This document shows, in pieces, positions 33,554-41,948 of a stretch of 51,296 bases of DNA. The stretch spans positions 1 through 51,296 of the forward strand of contig NZ_JANXTI010000064.1 of the NCBI RefSeq assembly GCF_025352425.1, read 5' to 3'. Made by a program: the position numbers and the translations under genes. The notes below the pieces were generated by a model. The model did no database searches, had not been told where the DNA came from, and saw only the letters and a program-made list of their open reading frames with translations. The DNA comes from Flavobacterium sp. (GTDB lineage: Bacteria; Bacteroidota; Bacteroidia; Flavobacteriales; Flavobacteriaceae). Numbering within the stretch: the first letter of the stretch is position 1; every line of letters starts with the position of its first letter.

Positions 33554-36500
33554 GTTGTAGGTATGTAGATGTCAAAGTTAGCGCCTTTGTTTAGTTCTCC
33601 GTTAGCGGTGATGATGCCGTGATGGTTTTCTACTATTTTTTTGACAATAGCAAGCCCGATACCGGTTCCGTTGTATTGTTCTTTTCCGTGAAGGCGTTGG
33701 AATACTTCAAATATTTTATCAGAATAGTGTTGTTCAAAGCCAATTCCGTTATCAGAAATACTGATGTGGCAAACCTTCTGGCCTCCCAGTGGATGGTATG
33801 CGGATATGATTTTGCTTTTTATCTTTATATGCGGTGGTTTTTCGGGTGTTGAAAATTTTAGTGCGTTACTAATAAGGTTGTGCAGCATTTGTCGAAACTG
33901 GAAAGGGATGATATCTGCTTTGCCTAGTTCAGTCACTTCAATTGTAGCGTTCTTTAGTCTTAGTTCATCTTCTAGGTCGTTTTTTACTTCGTTCAATATT
34001 ATATTGAGGTCGGTATTTTCAAATTTTCTATCTGAAACGTTGGTTCGTGAGTAAGCAAGCAAATCATTAATAAGTGTCTGCATGCGGCAGGCTGCGTTTT
34101 GCATGCGATCCAATTTGTCTTTTCCACTTTGGGTAAGGTTTTGCTTTTCTTTTTCTAATAGCTGTGTGGAGAAGGTTTGTATTTTTCTTAGCGGTTCCTG
34201 CAAATCGTGACTGGATATGTAATTGAAGGATTGTAGTTCTTTGTTCATTTTTTCAAGCTCGATTGTGCGTTCGGCCACGGTATGTTCAAGTTCCTGTGAA
34301 AACGACTTTTGCGCCGTAATGTCTAAATTAATTCCGGTAATATACTGGTGGCATTCCGTGTTTGTCAAACTGTGTGCGGTTGCGGCTTTCTATCCAACGT
34401 TGTTTCCCGTCTTTTCGCGTAATGCGAAATTGCTGAATCAATTCAGGTTTCCTGTCTGCAAGCTGTTGCGCTGATTCTTTTTCCAATGGCTGCTTGTCTT
34501 CCGGCAAAACAAATTCCCAAAAAGTTTCGGGAGTACAATCAAACTCATTTTCCTTAATTCCGTAAAGGTCGCACTGCTGCTTATTCCAATGCAGGTATTT
34601 GGTTTTTACATCTAATGTCCAAATTCCCACTTTGCCTGCGCTGATACTGAGTTCGAGTTGCTCTTTTGTTTCGCGCAAAGCTTCTTCGGCTTTAACTCTT
34701 TTAACCGCATTCCATGTGCGTTCTGCAAGTTCTTCCAGAATCTGCACATCGGTCGTTGTCCAATTTCGCGGTGCGCTCGCGTAAACAATGACGAGGGTGA
34801 TTATCTTTCCGCTTTTAACAACCGGCGCGGCTAAAAGTGCACGCACTTCAATAGCGCGATAGGCTTCGGGATGCGGTTCGTTTTCGGCGTCGTTAATAAT
34901 AACTGTTCGTCCGGCTCGGTAAATTTCCAAGTGGCTGGACGAAAAATCCGAAATCCGCCCACTCATTGGCGCCGGCGATGCTTCTTTTTCATAACGCGCG
35001 ATTACTTCCCATTGGTCACGTTCGTCATCCACTTCAACATAGGCGACACGCATCACGTTGAGCTCTTCCGCCAGCAACTTCATAGCTGCTTCCTGAATTT
35101 TGATGGGCTCATGGAGCAATCGTGTAACTTCATTGAGCTTCAATAGAAAGGTCTGTTTTCTTTCTGTATTTTTTCGTTCGGTGATGTCATAAAAAACGGC
35201 AGCTATAAGTTTGCTTCCTTCACCGCCAATTCGAGAGTATTGCGTAGTAAACCAGCGTTGTGCATCAGCCTGGTAGCCTTCCAATCGAACCGGCTCACCC
35301 GTTTTATAAACAATCTCAAACGAATCAAGCCAATGTTGTTCCACTTGCGGAAACAGTTCGCGAACCCTTTTGCCTTGCGCATTTTTTACTCCTGTATGCT
35401 GTTCAAATGCCGCATTTACTTCCTGGAAAATAAGATCGGTGATCGTGCCATTTTCATCAATTATAAGTTCATGTATACAAAAGCCTTCGTCAATCGACTC
35501 GAAAATGCTGCGGTACTTTTCTTCGCTTTTTCGAAGTTCTTGTTCTGCCTGAATGCGCTTAGTAACATCGGTAGCAACGCCTGGCATGCGCAAGTGCGTA
35601 AAGTCTTCCGCATATTCCATTTTACCCGTAAACGTGATCCATCGTAATTCACCATCTCCACGGTAAAAACGACCGGTGTAATTGAGTATGCCGGAGGTTA
35701 AAGATGCTTCAAGATCTGTTTTGAACCGCTTTGCATCGTCGGGGTGAACGACCTCCGTCATAAACATTTCCGCATTAACCGGCCCTTGCTCCCGAGTGCG
35801 CCCATAGATTTCAAACATTCGCTCGTTTTCCCAGGTTACTTCATCTTTAGCCGGGTTCCACTCCCATACTCCCAGTTCAGCCGCCTCGGCTGCAATGCGT
35901 AGCCGGGATTCTTTATTGCGCAACACTTCTTCTGATTGCTTGCGTTCGGTGATGTCGGTAAAAAAAGTAGATAGAAGCCGGCTTTCTGCTCCTCCAATGC
36001 GAGAATATTGTGAAGTAATCCAGCGGTTGGTATCGGAATTGTAAGCTTCAAAAAGTTGCGTTTCGCCATACTTATATGCTTGGGTCATGGCATCCAGCCA
36101 AACGGGTTCAAGATTGGGAACAATTTCACTTACTTTTTTACCCTGCACATTCTTTAATCCGGTGTGTTTTTCAAAGGCCTCATTTACTTCCTCTAAAATC
36201 ACGTCGGTAACATTGCCACCTTCATCGATGATAAGCTCATGTATGGAGAAGCCCTGATCAATATTTTCAAAAATGCTACGGTATTTTTCTTCGCTGTTGC
36301 GCAATGCTTCTTCAGCTTGCTTGCGGTCGTGGATGTCGGTAGCAGCACCATACATTTTAATCACCTGCCCGTTATCATCCTTAAGCGGAGTTGCACTTAT
36401 TGCAAACCAACGGTACTCGCCGTCATGTCGACGTATCCTGTGTTCCTGCCGTAAAGACCTGCCTGCTTCAACTGCTTCGCTATAGCGTTTTGCCGAGCCT

Positions 36501-37189
36501 TCTCTGTCCTCAGGGTGAATGGCATCTATCCAGCCCCAACCTATAGCCTCATCTAAACGCTGCCCGGTATATTCTAACCAACGCTGGTTGTACCAGTTGG
36601 TTGAACCATCAGCCTCGCTATCCCATAGTACATCAGGCACCAGGTTAGCAATTGACTGAAACTGCATTTTGCTTTCTTTCAGTTTATTGTGATTAAGTAC
36701 TTTATCGGTGGTTTCAGTGCAGGCAACAAAAACTCCTGCCGGCTTTCCAAGTTCATCCATTACCGGGCTGTAGCTGAATGTCCAATACACATCTTCAATA
36801 TTTCCGTTACGGTAAATAGGAATTAGCTGATCTTCACTCCATGTTGCTTCTCCTCCTTCAAGTACTTGATCGATTAGTGGTTTTATGGTATCCCAAATTT
36901 CCTTCCACGCATCTTCGCCTTTCATACCAAGTATAGCAGGGTGTTTTCCCTCATTGCCTAAGCTTGGGAGATAGGCATCATTGTAAAAACAAATTAGTTC
37001 TTTTTCCCAAAATAAAAACATCGGAAATTTTGAATTGAGAATAATTCCAAGTGTGGTTCGTAAACTTTGCGGCCAAAATGGTGGAGCACCAAGAAGTGTT
37101 TTGCTCCAATCTTTTTCTCTAATTAGTTGCCCCATTTCACCGCCGCCTGAAAGGAATTGTAAGTTGCTATCCGGATTTTTATTTTCCAT
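33550..37189 (-). pseudogene. Multi-PAS/GAF sensor histidine kinase, interrupted by a frameshift
   Basis: The start is the ATG at 37189. In order: a degenerate PAS (WSKTLLGAPPFWPQSLRTTL), a PAS with LRQEHRIRRHDGEYRW, two near-duplicate PAS domains (SIFENIDQGFSIHELIIDE and SIFESIDEGFCIHELIIDE) flanking a PAS_3-type domain (AELGVWEWNPAKDEVTWE), a GAF domain (RVAYVEVDDERDQWEVIARY), a final PAS, then HisKA (NYISSHDLQEPLRKIQTF) and HATPase (LISNALKFS, GTGIGLAIVKK). The frame breaks at about 34330-34360, just after KHGMP. 3640 nt is one over a multiple of three, and removing one base there restores QYITGINLDITAQ. There is no membrane helix, so it is cytoplasmic. The gene is visibly richer in G+C than its neighbours. 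Intact size would be about 1212 aa. Confidence 0.88.
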
Positions 37190-37207
37190 GTGACAATTTA
37201 TTTGCAT

Positions 37208-37504
37208 TTAAAATTACAAAATTTTCTCATATGATTTTTATTAAATTATCAACTTGGCATAATGGTTAGTGCTTTTTGAACTACTTTTATGAGCTTAGGT
37301 AATTCGGCGGGCTTCATGTTCCGCGGCTGATTTCGGCGGTCCATTAAGCGTTTTGTCAAGATCGTCACTTCGTTAATTTATTATTCTCGATAAAACTTCC
37401 TTAAATAAATCACCCAAATAGAATAATTTTGTACAACAACTGTTAAGAACCTTACTATCCCTTCTGAACACAATGCAATCCCTTCCGAAGGCTTATCATT
37501 TCAC
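37208..37504. other. Intergenic region upstream of the multi-PAS kinase
   Basis: About 300 bp without an ORF. A G+C-richer patch near 37310-37375 (GCGGCTGATTTCGGCGG) stands out from A/T-rich surroundings. Near 37470-37492, ATGCAATCCCTTCCGAAGG is a reverse-oriented relative of the palindromic units that follow. No firm promoter is seen. Confidence 0.4.
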
Positions 37505-37694
37505 AAATAAGGGATTGCAATCCCTAAATAAGAGAATGCAATGAGTAAATAAGGGATATACTATCCCTGAATAAGTGAATGCATTCACTTCGGGAGGGAT
37601 TGCAATCAGTAAATAAGGGAATGCATTCACTTCGGAAGAGATTGCAATCAGTAAATAAGGGAATGCATTCACTTCGGGAGGGATTGCATTCCCT
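37505..37694. repeat. Nine-unit, 21-bp-period array of palindromes
   Basis: Each unit is a 7-bp spacer (AAATAAG or TCGGGAG, with variants) plus a 14-bp near-palindrome such as GGGATTGCAATCCC, GTGAATGCATTCAC or GGGAATGCATTCAC. Units begin at 37505, 37526, 37547 (22 bp), 37569, 37590, 37611, 37632, 37653 and 37674; a degenerate tenth follows. From the fourth unit on, the two spacer types alternate, giving a 42-bp higher-order period. Central GCAATC or GCATTC motifs vary symmetrically, so both arms of a palindrome change together. It encodes nothing plausible. Confidence 0.9.
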
Positions 37695-37727
37695 AAAAAG
37701 GGAAATTGAATGTCTTGGAAAATCCAT

Positions 37728-37758
37728 AAATAAAAAAGGCGCGATAAATCGCGCCTTT
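37728..37758 (-). terminator. Terminator of the 155-aa gene
   Basis: Stem GGCGCGAT / ATCGCGCC with a 2-nt loop, extended by AAA / TTT; on the minus strand a T tract follows. It lies 23 nt past the stop at 37781. Confidence 0.87.
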
Positions 37759-37780
37759 ACATTAATAATAATCATTCATT

Positions 37781-38248
37781 TTATTCCGGTGTTTTAAAAT
37801 TTCCCTGCCCTCTAAACCTTCTTCCAATTTGTGAAACCAATTCTTTTGCATTGGCATCGGTCTTAGCGGCAAGTTTTAAGAATCCGTAAACTTCATCGCC
37901 TTGTTTCATGGCATCTGAGCCTAAAGCGAGAATCGTGTCATTCAATCCTTCGGTAAGTGCCTGAGAGGCTACCAGTAAAGGATACAATTTGTTGAGTAAG
38001 GTAACGTCCTTTGCAAACTCTGCTACAGGAAAGTCACCTGGTAAACTGTTCGGGAATTGGTTAGCTCCCGTTAGATTATCGTTTACATAATCTACACTCT
38101 TTGGCCCCATCTTTCTGAATCGCTTTCTCTCAGCAACCGAAAGGTTGATTAAGAATGGGAACTCAATTTTTACATCTTTGATGTTTTGAAGAGCTGCTGC
38201 AATCGTTGCATCTGATGCTTCGGCGGAAATTAAATTTTGTCTGGACAT
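37781..38248 (-). CDS. Hypothetical helical protein, 155 aa
   Basis: No signal peptide or membrane helix. MSRQNLISAEASDATIAAAL opens a helical protein with FPFLINLSVAERKRFRKMG, then SVDYVNDNLTGANQFPNSLPGDFP and a C-terminal KLAAKTDANAKELVSQIGRRFRGQG. I do not recognise a named domain; related Bacteroidota proteins exist as hypotheticals in my memory. It has its own terminator. The upstream 38249-38380 gap is A/T-rich without clear signals. Confidence 0.72.
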   Translation of the reverse strand: MSRQNLISAEASDATIAAALQNIKDVKIEFPFLINLSVAERKRFRKMGPKSVDYVNDNLTGANQFPNSLPGDFPVAEFAKDVTLLNKLYPLLVASQALTEGLNDTILALGSDAMKQGDEVYGFLKLAAKTDANAKELVSQIGRRFRGQGNFKTPE

Positions 38249-38383
38249 TTTTCTTGGTTTTTAAATTAGACAATTAAATTTTTTCGTAAAACCTCAATAC
38301 CAATTTTAGTGCCAGAAATAAGTTTAATACTATTAATTATATCAAAAGGGGAAAAAATTAATTTAACCTTAAGAATAGGAAAA

Positions 38384-38492
38384 GAATTACGAGTTAGGAA
38401 TTACGAATTACGAATTGACATGAGACCTGAATCAACCAACAGAATTTAAACAAGACCCTAATTCGTAATTCGTAATTTGAAATTCGTAATTA
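38384..38492. repeat. ATTACGA words followed by inverted TCGTAAT words
   Basis: Left block 38384-38419 contains GAATTACGA copies in tandem; right block 38460-38492 contains AATTCGTAATT copies. The blocks are reverse complements separated by about 40 nt, so a long imperfect hairpin is possible just upstream of the rlmD promoter. Confidence 0.75.
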
Positions 38493-38505
38493 AATTCTAC
38501 TTTTG
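38477..38505 (+). promoter_or_regulatory. Promoter of rlmD (TTG-N18-TACTTTTG)
   Basis: TTG at 38477-38479, 18-nt spacer, TACTTTTG at 38498-38505, a good match to the flavobacterial consensus. It ends 4 nt before the ATG at 38510, so the mRNA would be leaderless or nearly so. The -33 region lies inside the TCGTAAT word block. Confidence 0.6.
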
Positions 38506-38509
38506 CGCC

Positions 38510-39925
38510 ATGGGAAGAAAACAAACCAACAAAGTCATTTTTGAAAACATAACGGTTCTTGATGCTGGTGCCAAAGGCGTATCGGTAGCTAAAGCGCCCG
38601 AGGGTCAAGTTATTTTTATACCTAATGTCGTTCCCGGCGATGTGGTAGATGTGCAAACCCTCAAAAAAAGAAAATCCTATTTTGAAGGCAAAGCCATAAA
38701 GTTTCACTCCTATTCTGAAAATCGGGTTCAGCCGTTGTGCCAACACTTTGGTGCCTGCGGTGGTTGCAAGTGGCAGAATATGAAGTACGAACAACAGTTG
38801 TTTTATAAAAACCAGGAAGTATACAATAACCTGAAACGCATTGGTAAAATTGAACTGCCCGAGTTCGAGCCGATATTAGGTTCGGAAAAACAATTTTTTT
38901 ACAGAAACAAAATGGAGTTTGGGTTTTCGGATACGCGATGGTTAAACGACATCGAGATTAAATCGGAAGACCAATCATTAAGCAAGAAACCGGCATTGGG
39001 TTTTCATATTCCGAGAATGTGGGACAAGATTTTGGACATCGAAAAATGTTACTTACAGGAAGATCCATCGAATGATATTCGTAATGCAATTCGCGAATTT
39101 GCGGTTCAAAACGATATGACTTTCTTTAACGCCCGAAATCACGAAGGCTTGCTGCGAACTCTGATGATTAGAACGGCTTCTACCGGAGAAATCATGGTCT
39201 TGATTCAGTTTTTTAAAGAAGATAAAGCACAGCGCGAATTGTTATTGGATTTTATCGATGCTACATTTCCACAAATTACGTCATTGCAATATGTTATTAA
39301 TAGCAAAGCCAATGATACGTTATACGATCAGGACATTAAACTTTACAAAGGCAGGGATTACATCCTGGAAGAAATGGAAGGATTGCAGTTTAGCATCAAT
39401 GCCAAATCGTTTTATCAAACCAACTCCGATCAGGCATACGAACTATACAAAATTACACGTGAGTTTGCGGGTTTAACAGGCAACGAAGTGGTATACGATT
39501 TATACACAGGAACCGGAACCATTGCGCAGTTTGTTTCCAAAGGCGCCAAAAAAGTAATTGGAGTGGAAGCAGTTCCCGAAGCAATTGCTGATGCTAACGA
39601 AAATGCCAAGAGAAATGCCATAACCAATTGTGAGTTTTATGTTGGCGATATGAAAAATGTATTCAATGATAACTTTATTGCGCAGCATGGCCAGCCAGAT
39701 GTCATCATTACCGATCCGCCACGAGACGGAATGCACAAAGACGTTGTGGAGCAATTGCTAAAAATTGGTGCCGATAAGATTGTGTATGTAAGCTGCAACT
39801 CGGCGACACAAGCGCGGGATTTAGCATTGATGGATGAGCAGTACAAAGTAACGCGTGTTCGTGCGGTAGATATGTTTCCGCAAACGCATCATGTGGAAAA
39901 TGTTGTACTTTTGGAAAAGCGATAA
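38510..39925 (+). CDS. rlmD: 23S rRNA (uracil-1939-C5)-methyltransferase RlmD (TrmA/RumA family)
   Basis: 471 residues from the ATG at 38510. It methylates C5 of a uracil in 23S rRNA using SAM. An N-terminal TRAM domain (about 10-65) is followed by a [4Fe-4S]-cluster Cys block LCQHFGACGGCKW and the Rossmann methylase. SAM motif I is YDLYTGTGTIAQF; the catalytic region has TDPPRDGMHKDV and the nucleophile Cys in KIVYVSCNSATQARDL. The longer open frame starting at 38477 would run through the promoter, so it is rejected. It is followed by the DUF6452 and DUF6048 genes, an arrangement I recall from other flavobacteria. Confidence 0.93.
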   Translation: MGRKQTNKVIFENITVLDAGAKGVSVAKAPEGQVIFIPNVVPGDVVDVQTLKKRKSYFEGKAIKFHSYSENRVQPLCQHFGACGGCKWQNMKYEQQLFYKNQEVYNNLKRIGKIELPEFEPILGSEKQFFYRNKMEFGFSDTRWLNDIEIKSEDQSLSKKPALGFHIPRMWDKILDIEKCYLQEDPSNDIRNAIREFAVQNDMTFFNARNHEGLLRTLMIRTASTGEIMVLIQFFKEDKAQRELLLDFIDATFPQITSLQYVINSKANDTLYDQDIKLYKGRDYILEEMEGLQFSINAKSFYQTNSDQAYELYKITREFAGLTGNEVVYDLYTGTGTIAQFVSKGAKKVIGVEAVPEAIADANENAKRNAITNCEFYVGDMKNVFNDNFIAQHGQPDVIITDPPRDGMHKDVVEQLLKIGADKIVYVSCNSATQARDLALMDEQYKVTRVRAVDMFPQTHHVENVVLLEKR

Positions 39926-39928
39926 AAA

Positions 39929-40014
39929 AATTACGAATTACGAATTACGAATTACGAATTACGACACGAGCCGAAAGCGACTGTATGGAGCACAGCGGAA
40001 TAAATTACGAATTT
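39929..40014. repeat. Tandem ATTACGA words downstream of rlmD
   Basis: Five heptamers (ATTACGA) run from 39929 to 39964, then a 40-nt stretch (ACGAGCCGAAAGCGAC...) and a last TTACGAATT word just before the ATG at 40017. Confidence 0.75.
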
Positions 40015-40016
40015 AT

Positions 40017-40511
40017 ATGAAGAAAATACTTGCCCTGTTAATAATTACAATAAGCCTTTCCAGCTGTGAAAAGGATGATATCTGTACAGACGACACAACT
40101 CCCCGACTAATATTGGAGTTTTATGACATTTCAAATCCGTCTGTTTTGAAGCCGGTGATAAACGTGCTGGTTACGGGCGAAGGGCAAACGGCGCTTGGCA
40201 CTTTTAATAATGTCAGTAAAATAAAATTGCCGCTGGATATTACACATGATACCACTAAATACAGCCTGATATCAAACAGTACGAGTTTGACTGATGCCGA
40301 TGAAGACGTCCTTCAGTTTAATTATACCCGTCAAAACGTTTTTGTTTCCCGTGCATGTGGTTACAAGACCATCTTTGAACTGAATGCTAGTCCGAATGGC
40401 GTTATCAAAACCGATGCTACGCCCGCTGATGGTTTTTGGATACAGGACATCAACATTTTAACAACAAACATTGACAACGAAAATGAAACACATATCAAGA
40501 TTTACTTTTAG
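40017..40511 (+). CDS. DUF6452 family lipoprotein
   Basis: 164 residues from the ATG at 40017; the longer frame is made of repeat sequence. A lipobox (MKKILALLIITISLSSC) gives the anchor Cys near 17. The mature protein begins EKDDICTDDTTPRLILEFYD, the pattern I associate with DUF6452, and has a beta-rich body (LPLDITHDTTKYSLISN) ending with HIKIYF. It overlaps the DUF6048 gene by 29 nt. The pair is probably an outer-membrane lipoprotein with a barrel partner. Confidence 0.82.
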   Translation: MKKILALLIITISLSSCEKDDICTDDTTPRLILEFYDISNPSVLKPVINVLVTGEGQTALGTFNNVSKIKLPLDITHDTTKYSLISNSTSLTDADEDVLQFNYTRQNVFVSRACGYKTIFELNASPNGVIKTDATPADGFWIQDINILTTNIDNENETHIKIYF

Positions 40512-41238
40512 TATTGCTTTGGTATTGCTTTCATTTGCAGGCAATGCTCAGAAAACCACGACTAAAAAAGACAGCATTCCGGTTAAGAAAGAGCGTTACG
40601 GATTACGTTTGGGAGTTGACCTGTTCAAACTAACGCGTTCATTTTATGAAACAGATTATCGCGGACTCGAGCTTGTTGGTGATTATCGTTTAACACGCAG
40701 GCATTACCTTGCGGGTGAAATTGGTAACGAAACCAAAACCGTTGATGATGACCAAGTGAACTTTACCACGAAAGGAACGTATCTGAAAGTGGGATTTGAC
40801 TATAACTCTTTTCAGAACTGGGGCAATATGGAAAACATTATTTCTGTTGGCTTGCGCTATGGTGTGAGCAGTTTTAGCCAGACTCTAAATAGTTATCAGG
40901 TGTATAATCCCAACCCATATTTTGGGGAATCACCCGTAATTATATCGGGTGAAAAATTTGATGGCTTATCTGCGCAATGGGTAGAAGTTGTTGCCGGTAT
41001 GAAAGCTGAAGTATTCAATAACGTCTTTGTAGGTTTCAGCGTTAGGTTAAATAGATTGGTATCACAAAACCGTCCGGACAACTTTGACAATCTCTATATT
41101 CCGGGCTTTAACAGGACGTATAATGGCGATTTTGGAGTTGGGTTTAATTATTCTGTTTCCTATTTTATTCCTTTTTACAAAGCAACTGTGAAAGCGAAGG
41201 TGAAAGCGAAAGAGAAAAATAAGAAGAAGAAGAAATAA
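40483..41238 (+). CDS. DUF6048 family outer-membrane beta-barrel protein
   Basis: 251 residues. Signal peptide MKHISRFTFSIALVLLSFAG (cleaved after NAQ). The mature domain consists of amphipathic strands (YGLRLGVDLFKLTRSFYETD, FNVF-type segment quoted as AEVFNNVFVGFSVRLNRLV, YNGDFGVGFNYSVSYFIPF), and a lysine-rich tail (KAKVKAKEKNKKKKK) ends it. That tail is unusual for a barrel and probably lies in the periplasm. It follows DUF6452 with a 29-nt overlap, which argues that the two work together. No ligand is known. Confidence 0.8.
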   Translation: MKHISRFTFSIALVLLSFAGNAQKTTTKKDSIPVKKERYGLRLGVDLFKLTRSFYETDYRGLELVGDYRLTRRHYLAGEIGNETKTVDDDQVNFTTKGTYLKVGFDYNSFQNWGNMENIISVGLRYGVSSFSQTLNSYQVYNPNPYFGESPVIISGEKFDGLSAQWVEVVAGMKAEVFNNVFVGFSVRLNRLVSQNRPDNFDNLYIPGFNRTYNGDFGVGFNYSVSYFIPFYKATVKAKVKAKEKNKKKKK

Positions 41239-41261
41239 TTACGAATTACAAATTACGAATT
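41237..41261. repeat. ATTACGA words, left of the four-helix-bundle gene
   Basis: AATTACGAATTAC followed by AAATTACGAATT, three copies in one orientation, ending 2 nt before the ATG at 41264. The right-hand copies at 41615-41647 are inverted. Confidence 0.75.
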
Positions 41262-41263
41262 TT

Positions 41264-41623
41264 ATGAAGGAGAATGTTGTACAGATAAAGAGCTATGCAT
41301 TTGCAATAAAAACTGTAAAGCTGTATCAGCGTTTGTGTGAAGAAAAGAAGGAATACGTTTTGAGTAAACAACTGCTGCGCTCCGGAACATCAATTGGAGC
41401 AAATATTGAAGAGGCAATTGGAGGTCAGTCAGATAGAGATTTTTTTGCTAAACTTACCATAGCTTACAAAGAAGCCAGAGAAACTCACTATTGGATAAGG
41501 CTTTTAACAGATACAAATTATATTTCCAAAGAAGAAAACCAAAGTTTACTAAACGATGTCAATGAATTGCTTCGAATAATAGGCTCCATTCAAAAAACAT
41601 TAAAAAATAACACCAATTCGTAA
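41264..41623 (+). CDS. Four helix bundle protein (S23/IVP-type)
   Basis: 119 residues. Matches the family named after proteins encoded in 23S rRNA intervening sequences: YAFAIKTVKLYQRLCEE, LSKQLLRSGTSIGANIEEAI, FFAKLTIAYKEARETHYWIR, LLNDVNELLRIIGSIQKTL. It probably forms an oligomeric helical ring; its function is unresolved. Here it is a stand-alone chromosomal gene, not inside rRNA. Its stop codon (TAA) and last Asn-Ser codons lie within the right-hand inverted ATTACGA words, and left-hand words end just before the start. The gene plus flanks therefore looks like a small movable cassette. Confidence 0.9.
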   Translation: MKENVVQIKSYAFAIKTVKLYQRLCEEKKEYVLSKQLLRSGTSIGANIEEAIGGQSDRDFFAKLTIAYKEARETHYWIRLLTDTNYISKEENQSLLNDVNELLRIIGSIQKTLKNNTNS

Positions 41624-41647
41624 TTCCTAATTCGTAATTCGTAATTT
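41615..41647. repeat. Inverted (TCGTAAT) words, right of the four-helix-bundle gene
   Basis: AATTCGTAATTCCTAATTCG then TAATTCGTAATTT: the reverse complement of the words at 41237-41261. The first copy contains the stop codon of the upstream gene. Confidence 0.75.
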
Positions 41648-41655
41648 CTAAGTCT

Positions 41656-41889
41656 ATGAACAAAAAACTAAAATCCTTCCTCTACAACCTTATCTGCTTC
41701 GCAATACTTTTCATCTTGTTTCGTTTCCTTATAGAAAAATATACCAACCTTACAGGTTTATTGGTTCCGATCACGGCCTTTGTGGTTGGTACGCTTACCG
41801 CACCTAAATTCCAGGCGGTACAAACTCCCGATGGAGAAAAGATATTCATGCGTTGGCTGCTGTTAAAAGGCGTTCGCGAAGTGGGATAA
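41656..41889 (+). CDS. Small membrane protein of unknown function
   Basis: 77 residues. Helices YNLICFAILFILFRFLIEKY and LTGLLVPITAFVVGTLTAPK, then FQAVQTPDGEKIFMRWLLLK in the cytoplasm. It resembles short Flavobacteriaceae hypotheticals annotated only as membrane proteins. It starts 9 nt after the inverted word block and lies upstream of the NYN gene by 59 nt. No function can be assigned. Confidence 0.72.
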   Translation: MNKKLKSFLYNLICFAILFILFRFLIEKYTNLTGLLVPITAFVVGTLTAPKFQAVQTPDGEKIFMRWLLLKGVREVG

Positions 41890-41948
41890 ACGTTAATCCT
41901 TATAAGTGTGTTAAATAGTATATCTTTAATTCCTGAAAATAACCAATA

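Noticed and set aside
37505..37694. CRISPR array
   Set aside because: Units are 21 bp with no unique spacers of CRISPR length, the spacer types alternate and recur, and there are no cas genes.
37524..37797. Open frames on both strands with 14-residue repeats (for example SECIPLFTDCNPSR on minus and MHSLREGLQSVNKG on plus)
   Set aside because: They are produced by the 42-bp higher-order period of the palindromic array, which leaves frames open on both strands. There is no promoter, conservation argument or plausible protein.
41264..41623. 23S rRNA intervening sequence
   Set aside because: The protein belongs to the IVS-associated family, but no rRNA sequence surrounds it.
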